Source: Acidimicrobiia bacterium
Lineage (GTDB): Bacteria; Actinomycetota; Acidimicrobiia; Acidimicrobiales; Poriferisodalaceae
Direction: 5' to 3'
Length of the DNA: 64,000 nt
Assembly (NCBI GenBank): GCA_022820925.1
Contig: JAJEEO010000001.1
Span: forward strand, 5,001-69,000
The notes beneath the pieces were generated by a model. The model had not been told where the DNA came from. It did not search any database and worked only from the letters and a program-made list of their open reading frames with translations. The stretch's first letter is position 1; each line of letters opens with the position of its first letter. Made by a program: the position numbers and the translations under genes. This document shows, piece after piece, positions 20,233 through 28,424 of this stretch.

Positions 20233-20997
20233 ATGGCTGGCCCGACCCCGACCAACGCCGACCTGACCGCTACGCGCTTCGATTCGCTGATGGAAGTCGT
20301 CCGGTTGCGGCGGTCGGTGCGCAGCTTCGAGCCGCCCGCTGAGCCGCTGCCCACCGGGGTGCTGCGCGGCATCTGCGAGGCGGGACGGTGGGCGCCGTCG
20401 GGGGCGAACACGCAGCCGTGGCACTTCGTGATCGCCGCGGAGCGGGCCGACGTGCTGGCCGTGTCCGATGTGTTCGTGCGGCAGGCCGACCGGTTGGTGG
20501 AGCACTGCCGGGGATTCCCGCACGTCCACAAGAAACACTGGCTGCACAACTCACTGGCCATCGTGCTGCTGTTCTGCGATCCCCGCTGGGTCGACTCCTA
20601 CCCGGTCAGCGACCACGACGGCTGGCGAGACGAGTACGCCGCCAACAACGAGAAGATCCTGCTGGCATCGGTGGGCGCGGCAGCCCAGAACATGCACTTG
20701 GCGGCGGCTGCCTACGGTCTCACGACGGCGTGGCTGAGCGGCGGCGGCGAGGACACCACCGCCCGCGAACTGCGGGACCTGCTCGGGGTGCCCGAGCCGC
20801 TGGTGCCGATCGCCACCGTCCCCATCGGCTGGCCGCACCGGCGAGCCGAATCGCGCTACCGCCACCCGCTCGACGAGCTCATCCACTGGGGACGCTGGGA
20901 CCCGGAGCGCACGCCAGCGGACGACGCCGTGCAGGCCTACGTCAGCGGTGTCCGCCGCCAGGCCATGTATCGCGGCAGCGAGACGCTCGAGGACTGA
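20233..20997 (+). CDS. Nitroreductase-family flavoprotein
   Basis: FMN-dependent NAD(P)H oxidoreductase of the nitroreductase fold, 254 residues. The N-terminal FMN-binding Arg/Ser segment is RLRRSVRSFEP, followed by GRWAPSGANTQPWHFVI. The central helix is ASVGAAAQNMHLAAAAYGLTT, with the GGGED turn after it. The C-terminus (YVSGVRRQAMYRG) is longer than in the minimal family. The physiological substrate cannot be read from sequence. It is divergent from the MerB-like pair and converges on the GPP34 gene 19 bp downstream. Confidence 0.88.
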   Translation: MAGPTPTNADLTATRFDSLMEVVRLRRSVRSFEPPAEPLPTGVLRGICEAGRWAPSGANTQPWHFVIAAERADVLAVSDVFVRQADRLVEHCRGFPHVHKKHWLHNSLAIVLLFCDPRWVDSYPVSDHDGWRDEYAANNEKILLASVGAAAQNMHLAAAAYGLTTAWLSGGGEDTTARELRDLLGVPEPLVPIATVPIGWPHRRAESRYRHPLDELIHWGRWDPERTPADDAVQAYVSGVRRQAMYRGSETLED

Positions 20998-21016
20998 GTT
21001 CGGGCGCCGAGGCGCG

Positions 21017-21673
21017 CTAGAGCATGAAGCGGCTGACCGTCGAACTGGCCAGCCACATCTCGATATCGCGGATGGCCTGGGTCATGGCCTGGCCGATGAG
21101 GTCCAGCTTGCGCACCTGCTCGATGCGCGGCGCCGCCTGCTCCAGCTCGGCCTTCGAGAGCAGCTCTCCGAAGATGCCGCAGGCATCGGTCAGCGCGATG
21201 ATCACGACGTCGCGCGGGCTGGGAATCTCATCGCTGAACAGGACGCCCATGATCCGCAGCTTCACCTCGCGCTCGGCCTTGCCGTCGATCATCGGGTAGC
21301 GACGGGAGCGGAACACCCACAGGTGACGATCGTCCTTGCGCTCGAGAATTCCGTTGTCCACGAGACGGGCGAACGCCTCCTCGCGGATGCCCTCAGCGCG
21401 CGACGCCACGAATTCCACCCAGTAGCGCGAATCGCTTTCTTCCTGCTGCGCGGCAATCTGCGCGAGCGTGGGATCGAGCAGACCGTCGCCAATCGGCGTG
21501 GAATCGACCAGCATGAGCTTCTCGAGATCGGTGTCGATCCGGTTCTCCATAGCGAGATCCATGAGCACCGAGCCAGCAATGACGCGATCGAGCGTGCGCT
21601 CGGGCACATGGATCAGCTTGCCGTCTTCGTCTCGCAGCAGCAGGAGGAGGATTTCTTCGGCGAATCTCAGCAT
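21017..21673 (-). CDS. GPP34 (GOLPH3/Vps74-type) phosphoprotein
   Basis: 218 residues, all-helical with short beta hairpins. Family landmarks are the opening AEEILLLLLRDEDGKL, the RTLDRVIAGSVLMDLAMENRI helix, the hairpin LVDSTPIGDGLLDP and the later RDVVIIALTDACGIF. GPP34-fold proteins are common in actinobacteria; eukaryotic relatives bind PI4P at Golgi membranes. The bacterial function is not established; a membrane-peripheral role is a reasonable guess. It is followed downstream by the nitroreductase gene on the opposite strand. Confidence 0.85.
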   Translation of the reverse strand: MLRFAEEILLLLLRDEDGKLIHVPERTLDRVIAGSVLMDLAMENRIDTDLEKLMLVDSTPIGDGLLDPTLAQIAAQQEESDSRYWVEFVASRAEGIREEAFARLVDNGILERKDDRHLWVFRSRRYPMIDGKAEREVKLRIMGVLFSDEIPSPRDVVIIALTDACGIFGELLSKAELEQAAPRIEQVRKLDLIGQAMTQAIRDIEMWLASSTVSRFML

Positions 21674-21798
21674 GGTTCCGGCTCAACTCCTGTCGTGACG
21701 GCTTGGCGGTGCCGCATCCGGCGGCCGCGGCCCGAAGCGTAGTTGCCAGCGGCGCGATTTAGTTTCGCTCCTATGGGCTCTCGCCTGGTGCTCCGGCA

Positions 21799-22548
21799 CT
21801 ACTCGACGGTCACTTCGACGAAATCAGCGTCGGCGAGGCCGAGGTCGTACTCCGGTCCGACCGGGTGCTCGATGGCCAGCCGGTAAGACCTCGCTGCGAA
21901 GTAGCGCTCGCATTCGTCGGCAGGTGTCGGGGCCAAGCAGGGCACCATGTCGGCGCCCGAGACCACCGAGCCGTCTGCGGCCACGAAGGTGATGTGCAGC
22001 GGAAGCGGCGTGTCGCGCATCCAGAACGCGCCGCCGGTGTCGTCGGGGAACACGAACACCATCGCGGCATAGCCGCCCAGCGCTGCGAAGTCGGCAACTC
22101 CCATGAGACCGCGCCGGCGGGCAGCCGGGGTATCGGCGATGATGACCGGCCACACGTGGGTGCCCGTCGGTCCGCTGACACCCAGCAGGCCCTCGCGAAA
22201 GCCCTCGATGGGCACCGCTGTCGCCAGCACGGCCAGCGCCGCCGCTTCGGGTGCGTCGCTCGTGCTGGCGGTGACAGCCGGGCTCGTATGGAGCGTTGCG
22301 CTTTCGCTCGTCGGCAGCGCGGCCGTCGCCGGGGTCGAGCTGCGGGACACCGAAGCGCGGTTCGTACCGGAGATTGCGGCGGCCAAGTCGTCGTCTGGAC
22401 CGACGGTCACGACGGCGGGTGCTGTTGTCGCAGCAGCGGCATCGGCCGGCGGGACGAGTCCTCCGCTCCTCGTCGATTCGGTCACCGTGCAGCCGGCTGC
22501 CACCGCCACGGCGGCGCAGCCTGCTGCCAGCCAGCGAACCGCACTCAT
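21799..22548 (-). CDS. DUF192 lipoprotein
   Basis: 249 residues from the ATG at 22548. The N-terminus is a lipoprotein signal: SAVRWLAAGCAAVAVAAGC with lipobox AVAAGC and lipidated Cys at residue 20. A Ser/Thr/Ala-rich linker of about 100 residues follows, then the DUF192 domain: VWPVIIADTPAARRRGLMGV, VFVFPDDTGGAFWMRDTPLPL and the end motif YDLGLADADFVEV. DUF192 proteins are secreted beta-rich proteins of unsettled function. It diverges from the P450-UbiB gene across 69 bp, so the two share a promoter region. Confidence 0.87.
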   Translation of the reverse strand: MSAVRWLAAGCAAVAVAAGCTVTESTRSGGLVPPADAAAATTAPAVVTVGPDDDLAAAISGTNRASVSRSSTPATAALPTSESATLHTSPAVTASTSDAPEAAALAVLATAVPIEGFREGLLGVSGPTGTHVWPVIIADTPAARRRGLMGVADFAALGGYAAMVFVFPDDTGGAFWMRDTPLPLHITFVAADGSVVSGADMVPCLAPTPADECERYFAARSYRLAIEHPVGPEYDLGLADADFVEVTVE

Positions 22549-22617
22549 CCCAAGAGTGTGCCGAGGTGCGCGCGGCGCGCGGTGGGAGAGCCCGCCGATC
22601 ATGATGAGATAGGGACT

Positions 22618-25608
22618 GTGAACAGCACGGCGGCAGCGCTGAGCCTGACTGAGGCGCCGATCCGATCGGTCGACGACGAGGGAGCGGTGCCGTACGCGGA
22701 CTTCGCAATCGGGGCGTTCGCTGACCTGGTTGCGATGAGCCGGGAACTGAGCCGCACGGGCGACTGGGTGGTGCGGACACCGTTCGGGCTGTTCGTCCAC
22801 GGCTACGACCAGGCACGGACGATCCTGCGTGAGCCCGCCTGGATCTCGATGCTGGCCGGAGTCGCCATGCTCGACAGGACCGACCGGCACGACAACGGGC
22901 GTGCGCCGGTGAACTTCGACGCCTTCATGGCGCGAGCTCGCCGCGACGGCTCGCCCACTGCGAATGGCGACGCCATGCGGGCCCGGCCCAACGTGCTGGC
23001 GCTGGAAGGCGCCGATCATCGACGGCTTCGCAGATTGTTCGGCCGCGCCTTCACGCCCGCGGCAGCCGATCGGCTGCGGCCCTTCATGGCGGCGCACGCG
23101 GCGCGGTTGATCGACCCGTTGGTGTCTGCGGGCGGCGGCGAGATCGTCTCAGCGCTCTGCGATCCCTACCCGGTGCCGGTCATCTGCCGCCTGCTGGGGG
23201 TGACCGACGACGACTGGGCGCAATTCGGTCGTTGGGCGGAGACCATCTTCGGGCTCTTCGATGGCGACGCGGAGGCCGTTCTGGAACGGCTGGGCGACAT
23301 CGCCGTCGCGCAAGCCGAGCTCGGTGCGTACGTGGTGGACCTCATCGAGCAACGGCGCCGCGAACCCGCCGACGACCTGCTGACCGAACTGATCGGTGTC
23401 TCCGACGAAGGCGACATGCTGAGCGCGGATGAGCTCATCGGCATGGTCGAGGCGCTGCTGATCGCCGGCACCGACACGACGCGGAATCAGCTCGGCGCCA
23501 CGCTTGCGGTGCTCGCGGATCGGCCCGACCAGTACGCCGCCCTGCGGGCGGATCCCGGCCGGATTCCGGCCTGCGTGGAGGAGTCGCTGCGCTACATCGG
23601 CGCTGTCCGTACCGCGATGCGCATCGCGACCGACGACATCGTGGTGGACGATCTGCTGTTCCCCGCCGGCACGGTGGTCATGATCGGCTTGCACGCCGCG
23701 AGCCTGTCGGGCGGCTGCCCGGCGCATGATGTGACGGCGTCGGGTGCGCGATCGGAAATTGCACCTGTCGAGACAGATCCCTACGAGTTCGATCCGTCGA
23801 TCCCCCGTGAACACCCGCACCTGGCGTTCGGCAGCGGCGCTCACCACTGCCTCGGCGCGTTCCTGGCGCGTGCGGAGCTGCAGGAAGCGCTTCGCGCCTT
23901 CGTCGAGCGGGTAGAGCGCTTCGAGGTGAGCGAGCCGGTGGTGTGGAAGCCGCTGTCGATGGGCATCTGGGGGCCCGAACGCATGCAGCTTCGCCTGAAC
24001 GCCCCCCCATCGGAGACACACATCGACGCCGGCACGCTGCCGGCGGTGGACAGTCAGGTCCGCGGGGGTGTTTCTGCCGATCGCGACAGCTTTCTGGCTT
24101 CGGTGGCGCCGCTGCGCCAAGCGATCCACGCCAGCGTGCCCGAGCTGATCGACCGCCCGCGGTTTCCCCCGCTGCGGCGCCTCGTGGTCACCGCGGCCCG
24201 CATCGGTTGGGCCACCTATGCGGGTCGCCTGCTGGACCGTCGCCTCGACGCCGACCAGCGGCGGGAGCGCATCTACCGGCGACTGCGCATCGCGGCAACG
24301 AAGCTCGGTCCGGCGTACATCAAGCTCGCGCAGCTGATCGCGGCAGGCGAGGGCGTCTTCCCCGACGCGCTGGTCGCCGAGTGCCGGAAGTGCCGCGACC
24401 GGGTGCCGGCCGACCGGTGGCCGGCGATACGCAAGCTGGTCGAGGGTGAGCTGGGCCCGCTCGATGACCGGTTCTCACGCTTCGAGTCCGAGCCCACCGC
24501 GGCTGCCTCGATCGCGCAGGTGCACGAGGCATGGCTCACCGACGGCACACGGGTGATGGTCAAGGTTCAGCGGCCGCGCATCCGGCGACGCGTCGAGCGG
24601 GACCTGGCGGTGCTGGCATGGATCGCTCCCAAGCTCGTCGGCCGCATCCCGATCAGCGCGCTGGCCAACCCGCCGGCGCTCGTGGAGCTCTTCGCGGAGA
24701 CCATCACCGAAGAGCTCGACTTCCGGGTGGAGGTCGCCAACCTGTTCGAGGTGGACCATGCGTTGCGAGCGACCACGTCAGGTCGCTGGGAGCTGCCCTC
24801 GGTGATGCTCGACGGCGTCACCGAGCGGGTGATCGTCATGAGCCCCGTGAGCGGGCGGCCGCTCAGCGAGCTGCGCCCTGACGATCTCTCCGACGGCGAT
24901 GCGGCTGCGATCTTCCGCCAGATGAACGACGCCCTGCTGCACGGAGCATGCATGTCGGGCGTCTTCCATGGCGATTTCCACGCCGGCAACGTCTTCGTCG
25001 ACACCGATGCGATGTCGCCCGGCGAACCGCCGGTCATCGGGCTGGTCGACTTCGGCATCACCGGTCGACTCGAGGGTTCCAAGCGGGTGGCATTCCTTCG
25101 CTACGTCGTGGGGCTGCTCACCGGCGACCTGCAGTCCCAGGTCGCCGGGATGATCGACCTGGGGGCGTTCGGTCCCGGCAGCAGCCCTGAGCGGGTGATC
25201 ACCGACCTTCGCCTGGACCGGCCCGCATTCGACCCGCTGGAGTTGACCGAGGACGAGTTCACCGCCGAGTTCAGGGCCCTGATCTCGGGATTGCTGGCGA
25301 ACGGCGCCCGCATCCCCAAAGAGCTGATGCTGTTCATCAAGAACTTCGCCTACCTGTGCTCGGTGACCGGCGAGCTGGAGCCCGACATGGAAGTGCTGGC
25401 GCAGTTCGAGCGGATCGCGTCGTCGTTCTTCGCCCGCAACGGTGTGCGCATGGCCACCGAGATCGGCTTCTCGCCGGCGCCAGAGGACGTCGACAAGACG
25501 ATCATCCGCCAGGCCATGGGCATCTCGCCCCGCCACGAGCGGGTCACGTGGCGGCTCATCCGCGGGCGTCGCGAGAACCTGACGACCCGGGTGGGCAAGA
25601 AAGGCTGA
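22618..25608 (+). CDS. Cytochrome P450 fused to UbiB/ABC1-family kinase
   Basis: One uninterrupted 996-residue frame encodes two complete domains. Residues about 1-460 are a bacterial P450: I-helix AGTDTTRNQLG at 283-293, ExxR in EESLRY, heme loop FGSGAHHCLG at 404-413 with ligand C411. After a 20-25 residue linker, about 485-990 form an atypical kinase of the UbiB/AarF/ADCK group: KLGPAYIKLAQL at 562-573 (the family's KxGQ-type motif, with A replacing the second G), Ala-rich loop AAASIAQVH, lysine motif VKVQRP, DFHAGN at 786-791 and DFG at 811-813. UbiB proteins support quinone or lipid pathways, so the P450 may hydroxylate an isoprenoid or lipid; this is inference. The GTG start is the first before the conserved fold. 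Confidence 0.9.
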   Translation: MNSTAAALSLTEAPIRSVDDEGAVPYADFAIGAFADLVAMSRELSRTGDWVVRTPFGLFVHGYDQARTILREPAWISMLAGVAMLDRTDRHDNGRAPVNFDAFMARARRDGSPTANGDAMRARPNVLALEGADHRRLRRLFGRAFTPAAADRLRPFMAAHAARLIDPLVSAGGGEIVSALCDPYPVPVICRLLGVTDDDWAQFGRWAETIFGLFDGDAEAVLERLGDIAVAQAELGAYVVDLIEQRRREPADDLLTELIGVSDEGDMLSADELIGMVEALLIAGTDTTRNQLGATLAVLADRPDQYAALRADPGRIPACVEESLRYIGAVRTAMRIATDDIVVDDLLFPAGTVVMIGLHAASLSGGCPAHDVTASGARSEIAPVETDPYEFDPSIPREHPHLAFGSGAHHCLGAFLARAELQEALRAFVERVERFEVSEPVVWKPLSMGIWGPERMQLRLNAPPSETHIDAGTLPAVDSQVRGGVSADRDSFLASVAPLRQAIHASVPELIDRPRFPPLRRLVVTAARIGWATYAGRLLDRRLDADQRRERIYRRLRIAATKLGPAYIKLAQLIAAGEGVFPDALVAECRKCRDRVPADRWPAIRKLVEGELGPLDDRFSRFESEPTAAASIAQVHEAWLTDGTRVMVKVQRPRIRRRVERDLAVLAWIAPKLVGRIPISALANPPALVELFAETITEELDFRVEVANLFEVDHALRATTSGRWELPSVMLDGVTERVIVMSPVSGRPLSELRPDDLSDGDAAAIFRQMNDALLHGACMSGVFHGDFHAGNVFVDTDAMSPGEPPVIGLVDFGITGRLEGSKRVAFLRYVVGLLTGDLQSQVAGMIDLGAFGPGSSPERVITDLRLDRPAFDPLELTEDEFTAEFRALISGLLANGARIPKELMLFIKNFAYLCSVTGELEPDMEVLAQFERIASSFFARNGVRMATEIGFSPAPEDVDKTIIRQAMGISPRHERVTWRLIRGRRENLTTRVGKKG

Positions 25609-25698
25609 ACTACGGCTTCAGCCGACCTGAGTCCCGCAGTTGGGGCATGATCTTGCTCGCCCAACGGCACAGGCTGACTGGCACCACGGGGAGGGGCG

Positions 25699-26571
25699 AT
25701 GACATCGAGCGATAGGGACACAGCGCCGCATGGAGCGGCGTCATCGGACACAGCAGGACGCATGGCGGGCAAGGTGGCGGTGATCACCGGCGGGGCGTCG
25801 GGGATCGGGCGGGCGTGCGGGCTTCGCTTTGCCGACGAGGGTGCATCGATCGTCGTGGCCGACCTGAACCCCGACCGTGCGGCGAGCGTCGTCGAGGAGA
25901 TCAACGCGCTGGGCAGAGATGCCATCGCCGTGCGCGTGGACACCTCGCAGCAGTCCCAGAACGACGCTATGGCCGATGCGGCGGTCGATGCGTTCGGGCG
26001 CATCGACGCGTGCGTGGCCGCAGCCGGCATCTCGCATGCCGGCTACGTCAGCCGCGAGATCGAAGAGCAGCAGGGCCAGGACCGCTTCGACCGCGGCGAC
26101 ATGTTCTTCATCGACAAGTCGCTCGAATCGTGGCAGCGGGTGATCGACGTCAACCTCACCGGCGTCATGCTCACCAACCAGGCAGTGGCTCGCAAGATGC
26201 GCGACAACGGCGGCGGCGCCATCGTCAACATCTCCTCGGTTGCGGGCACCAACGTGCTCAAAGGCAGCTCGGATTACTGCGTGTCCAAGGCCGGCGTGTG
26301 GATGCTGACGCGCTGCGCAGCGCTGGAGCTGAGCCGCTATGGCATCAGGGTGAATGCCGTCGGGCCCGGCTACATCCAGACGTCGATGAGCGGCGCGGTG
26401 CTGGGCAACGAGCGGTGGGTGCAGGCACGCGAGCGGGAGACCCCGCTCGGACGGCTCGGCGTGCCTGACGACATCGCCAACGCCTGCCTGTACCTGTGCA
26501 GCGACGACGCCAGCTTCGTGACCGGCGAGATCATCTTCCCCGACGGCGGCGTCATGGCCGCGGGCCGCTAG
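25699..26571 (+). CDS. Short-chain dehydrogenase/reductase, copy 1
   Basis: 290-residue classical SDR. The cofactor loop is TGGASGIG at 30-37, VADLNPD follows strand 2, and the catalytic set is S180 in NISSVAG, Y193 and K197 in YCVSK. An insertion of about 20 residues (REIEEQQGQDRFDRGDMFF) lies between the AAAGIS turn and the catalytic-domain helix. The ATG at 25699 has a strong GGGGAGGGG site. A second ATG at 25762 (MAGKVAVITGG) is the more usual family start, so the first 21 residues may be an extension. It is 90 bp after the P450-UbiB gene and 18 bp before a close paralogue. Substrate unknown; secondary alcohols, steroids or lipid alcohols are typical. Confidence 0.9.
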   Translation: MTSSDRDTAPHGAASSDTAGRMAGKVAVITGGASGIGRACGLRFADEGASIVVADLNPDRAASVVEEINALGRDAIAVRVDTSQQSQNDAMADAAVDAFGRIDACVAAAGISHAGYVSREIEEQQGQDRFDRGDMFFIDKSLESWQRVIDVNLTGVMLTNQAVARKMRDNGGGAIVNISSVAGTNVLKGSSDYCVSKAGVWMLTRCAALELSRYGIRVNAVGPGYIQTSMSGAVLGNERWVQARERETPLGRLGVPDDIANACLYLCSDDASFVTGEIIFPDGGVMAAGR

Positions 26572-26589
26572 ACGAGGCAGGGCAGAACC

Positions 26590-27408
26590 ATGGGTCGAAT
26601 GGACGGCAAGGTGGCGGTCATCACCGGCGGCGCTTCAGGCATCGGTCGGGCGTGTGCACTGCGCTTCTCCGAGGAGGGCGCATCGGTGGTTGTCGCCGAT
26701 CTGGATCCCGACCGGGCCGAAGCGGTCGCTGCCGAGCTCGCTCATCGTGGCCGCCAGGCGGCCTGGACACAGGTGAACACCGCCGATCCCCAGCAGAACG
26801 AGGCGATGGCTGACGCTGCGGTGGCTGCCTTCGGACGGCTCGATGCCTGCGTGGCTGCTGCAGGCATCTCGCATGCGGGCTATGTCAGCCGCGAGATCCC
26901 CGAGCAAGCCGGCCAGGACTTCTACCTGCGCGGCGACCGGTGGCTGATCGAGAAGTCAGTGGAGTCCTGGCAGCGCGTCATCGACGTGAACCTGACCGGG
27001 GTCATGCTCACCAACCAGTCGGTGGCCCGCCGCATGCGCGACAGCGGGGGCGGCGCCATCGTCAACATCGCCTCGGTGGCCGGACTCATGGCCCTGCCGG
27101 GCGGATCGGACTACTGCGTTTCCAAGGCGGGCGTGTGGATGCTCACACGATGCGCCGCGCTGGAGCTCAACCGGTACGGCATCCGGGTCAATGCCGTCGC
27201 GCCGGGCTATACCCGCACCTCCATGACGGCATCCATGACCGACAGCGACGAGTGGGTGCGCGAGCGTGAGCGCGAGACCCCGCTGGGGCGGCTCGGCGAA
27301 CCCGGGGACATCGCCAATGCCTGCCTGTACCTGTGCAGCGACGAGGCCAGCTTCGTGACCGGCGAGATCATCTGCGCCGACGGCGGACTCGCGGCTGATA
27401 CCCGCTGA
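26590..27408 (+). CDS. Short-chain dehydrogenase/reductase, copy 2
   Basis: 272-residue paralogue of the preceding SDR, with nearly the same sequence throughout. The cofactor loop TGGASGIG is at 12-19, and Y175 and K179 complete the active site. The same insertion is present (REIPEQAGQDFYLRGDRW) and the C-terminus ends SFVTGEIICADGGL. Differences cluster in the substrate loop (LMALPGG for NVLKGS after the catalytic Ser) and in the region after the PGY turn, so the two probably act on related but different alcohols. It is separated from copy 1 by 18 bp and must be a tandem duplicate. Confidence 0.92.
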   Translation: MGRMDGKVAVITGGASGIGRACALRFSEEGASVVVADLDPDRAEAVAAELAHRGRQAAWTQVNTADPQQNEAMADAAVAAFGRLDACVAAAGISHAGYVSREIPEQAGQDFYLRGDRWLIEKSVESWQRVIDVNLTGVMLTNQSVARRMRDSGGGAIVNIASVAGLMALPGGSDYCVSKAGVWMLTRCAALELNRYGIRVNAVAPGYTRTSMTASMTDSDEWVRERERETPLGRLGEPGDIANACLYLCSDEASFVTGEIICADGGLAADTR

Positions 27409-27455
27409 GGAGCCCGAGCGGTGCGTCACACCCAGTGCAGCAGGACGCCAACGCG

Positions 27456-28376
27456 ATGAGCGTTCGCGTTGCCGTCGAACCGGACTGCTGGCGGCGCCCG
27501 GTGCTGGCCGAGGCGGTCGAGCGCGGCGGCGGCACCCTCAGCACACCCGACAGCGCGTCGGCACTCGTGTGGGCCGAGCCCACCCAGGCGAACTTGATCG
27601 GCGAGGTGGTGGATGCCAATCCCGGCATCGAATGGGTGCAGCTCCCCTACGCCGGCATCGAGCCCGTCGTCGACGTCGTGACCGCGCGGCCCGCGATCGA
27701 GTGGTACTGCGGCAAGGGCGTGTATGCCGAGCCCGTCGCCGAGCACGCGTTGATGCTTGCGCTGGCGGGCATGCGCGGCATGGCGACCTACGCCCGTGCT
27801 GGGCGGTGGGCGAAGCCGCAGGGCCGCAACCTGCTCGGCGCCTCGGTGACCGTGCTGGGCGGCGGCGGCATCACCGAGTCGCTGCTGCGCCTGCTCCGGC
27901 CGTTCGGATGCGACGTGACCGTGGTGCGCAACCGCCCGACATCCATGAGCGGAGCCGCACGCGTCGTCGGGCCAGATGAGCTGTCACAGGTGCTGCCGGA
28001 CACCGACGTGCTGTTCCTCGCGCTCGCGCTGACGCCCGACACCGCGGGCATCATCGGATCGGCCGAGCTGGCGGCGCTGCCCGATCACGCTTGGATCGTG
28101 AATGTGGCACGCGGTGGGCACATCGTCACCGAGGATCTCGTCGCCGCCCTTCAGGACCGCCAGATCGGCGGCGCCGCACTGGATGTGACCGACCCCGAAC
28201 CGCTCCCTGACGGCCACCCGCTGTGGAGCCTGCCCAACTGCCTCATCACACCCCACATCGGCAACACCCCCGAGATGGGTCTCGTGCTGCTGGCCGAGCG
28301 GGTCGCCGCGAATGTGGCACTGCGGGTTGCAGGCGAGCCATTGATCGGGCCCGTGTACCTCGACCTGGGCTACTGA
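27456..28376 (+). CDS. D-2-hydroxyacid dehydrogenase family protein
   Basis: NAD(P)-dependent reductase of the phosphoglycerate/formate dehydrogenase family, 306 residues from the ATG at 27456. The dinucleotide loop is VLGGGGITESLL, in which Thr replaces the third glycine of GxGxxG. The catalytic Arg is in VNVARGG, the Glu in DPEPLP, and the His in TPHIGN. A GTG at 27435 would add seven residues. It follows the two SDRs by 47 bp and probably belongs to the same transcript. The substrate is unknown; the unusual glycine loop suggests a divergent group such as those acting on glyoxylate or hydroxypyruvate. Confidence 0.85.
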   Translation: MSVRVAVEPDCWRRPVLAEAVERGGGTLSTPDSASALVWAEPTQANLIGEVVDANPGIEWVQLPYAGIEPVVDVVTARPAIEWYCGKGVYAEPVAEHALMLALAGMRGMATYARAGRWAKPQGRNLLGASVTVLGGGGITESLLRLLRPFGCDVTVVRNRPTSMSGAARVVGPDELSQVLPDTDVLFLALALTPDTAGIIGSAELAALPDHAWIVNVARGGHIVTEDLVAALQDRQIGGAALDVTDPEPLPDGHPLWSLPNCLITPHIGNTPEMGLVLLAERVAANVALRVAGEPLIGPVYLDLGY

Positions 28377-28394
28377 GGCCGGTTCCTCAACGCC

Positions 28395-28413
28395 CGGCGA
28401 GGGCGAGTCGCCG
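28395..28413. terminator. Candidate bidirectional terminator hairpin
   Basis: CGGCGA (28395-28400), loop GGGCGAG, TCGCCG (28408-28413) gives a perfect 6 bp GC-rich stem in the 48 bp gap between the convergent hydroxyacid dehydrogenase and pheT genes. A shorter hairpin (TGAGG/CCTCA, 28374-28389) overlaps the dehydrogenase stop. Neither has a U-run, as is common in high-GC actinobacteria. Confidence 0.4.
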
Positions 28414-28424
28414 CGTCCGGTGCT

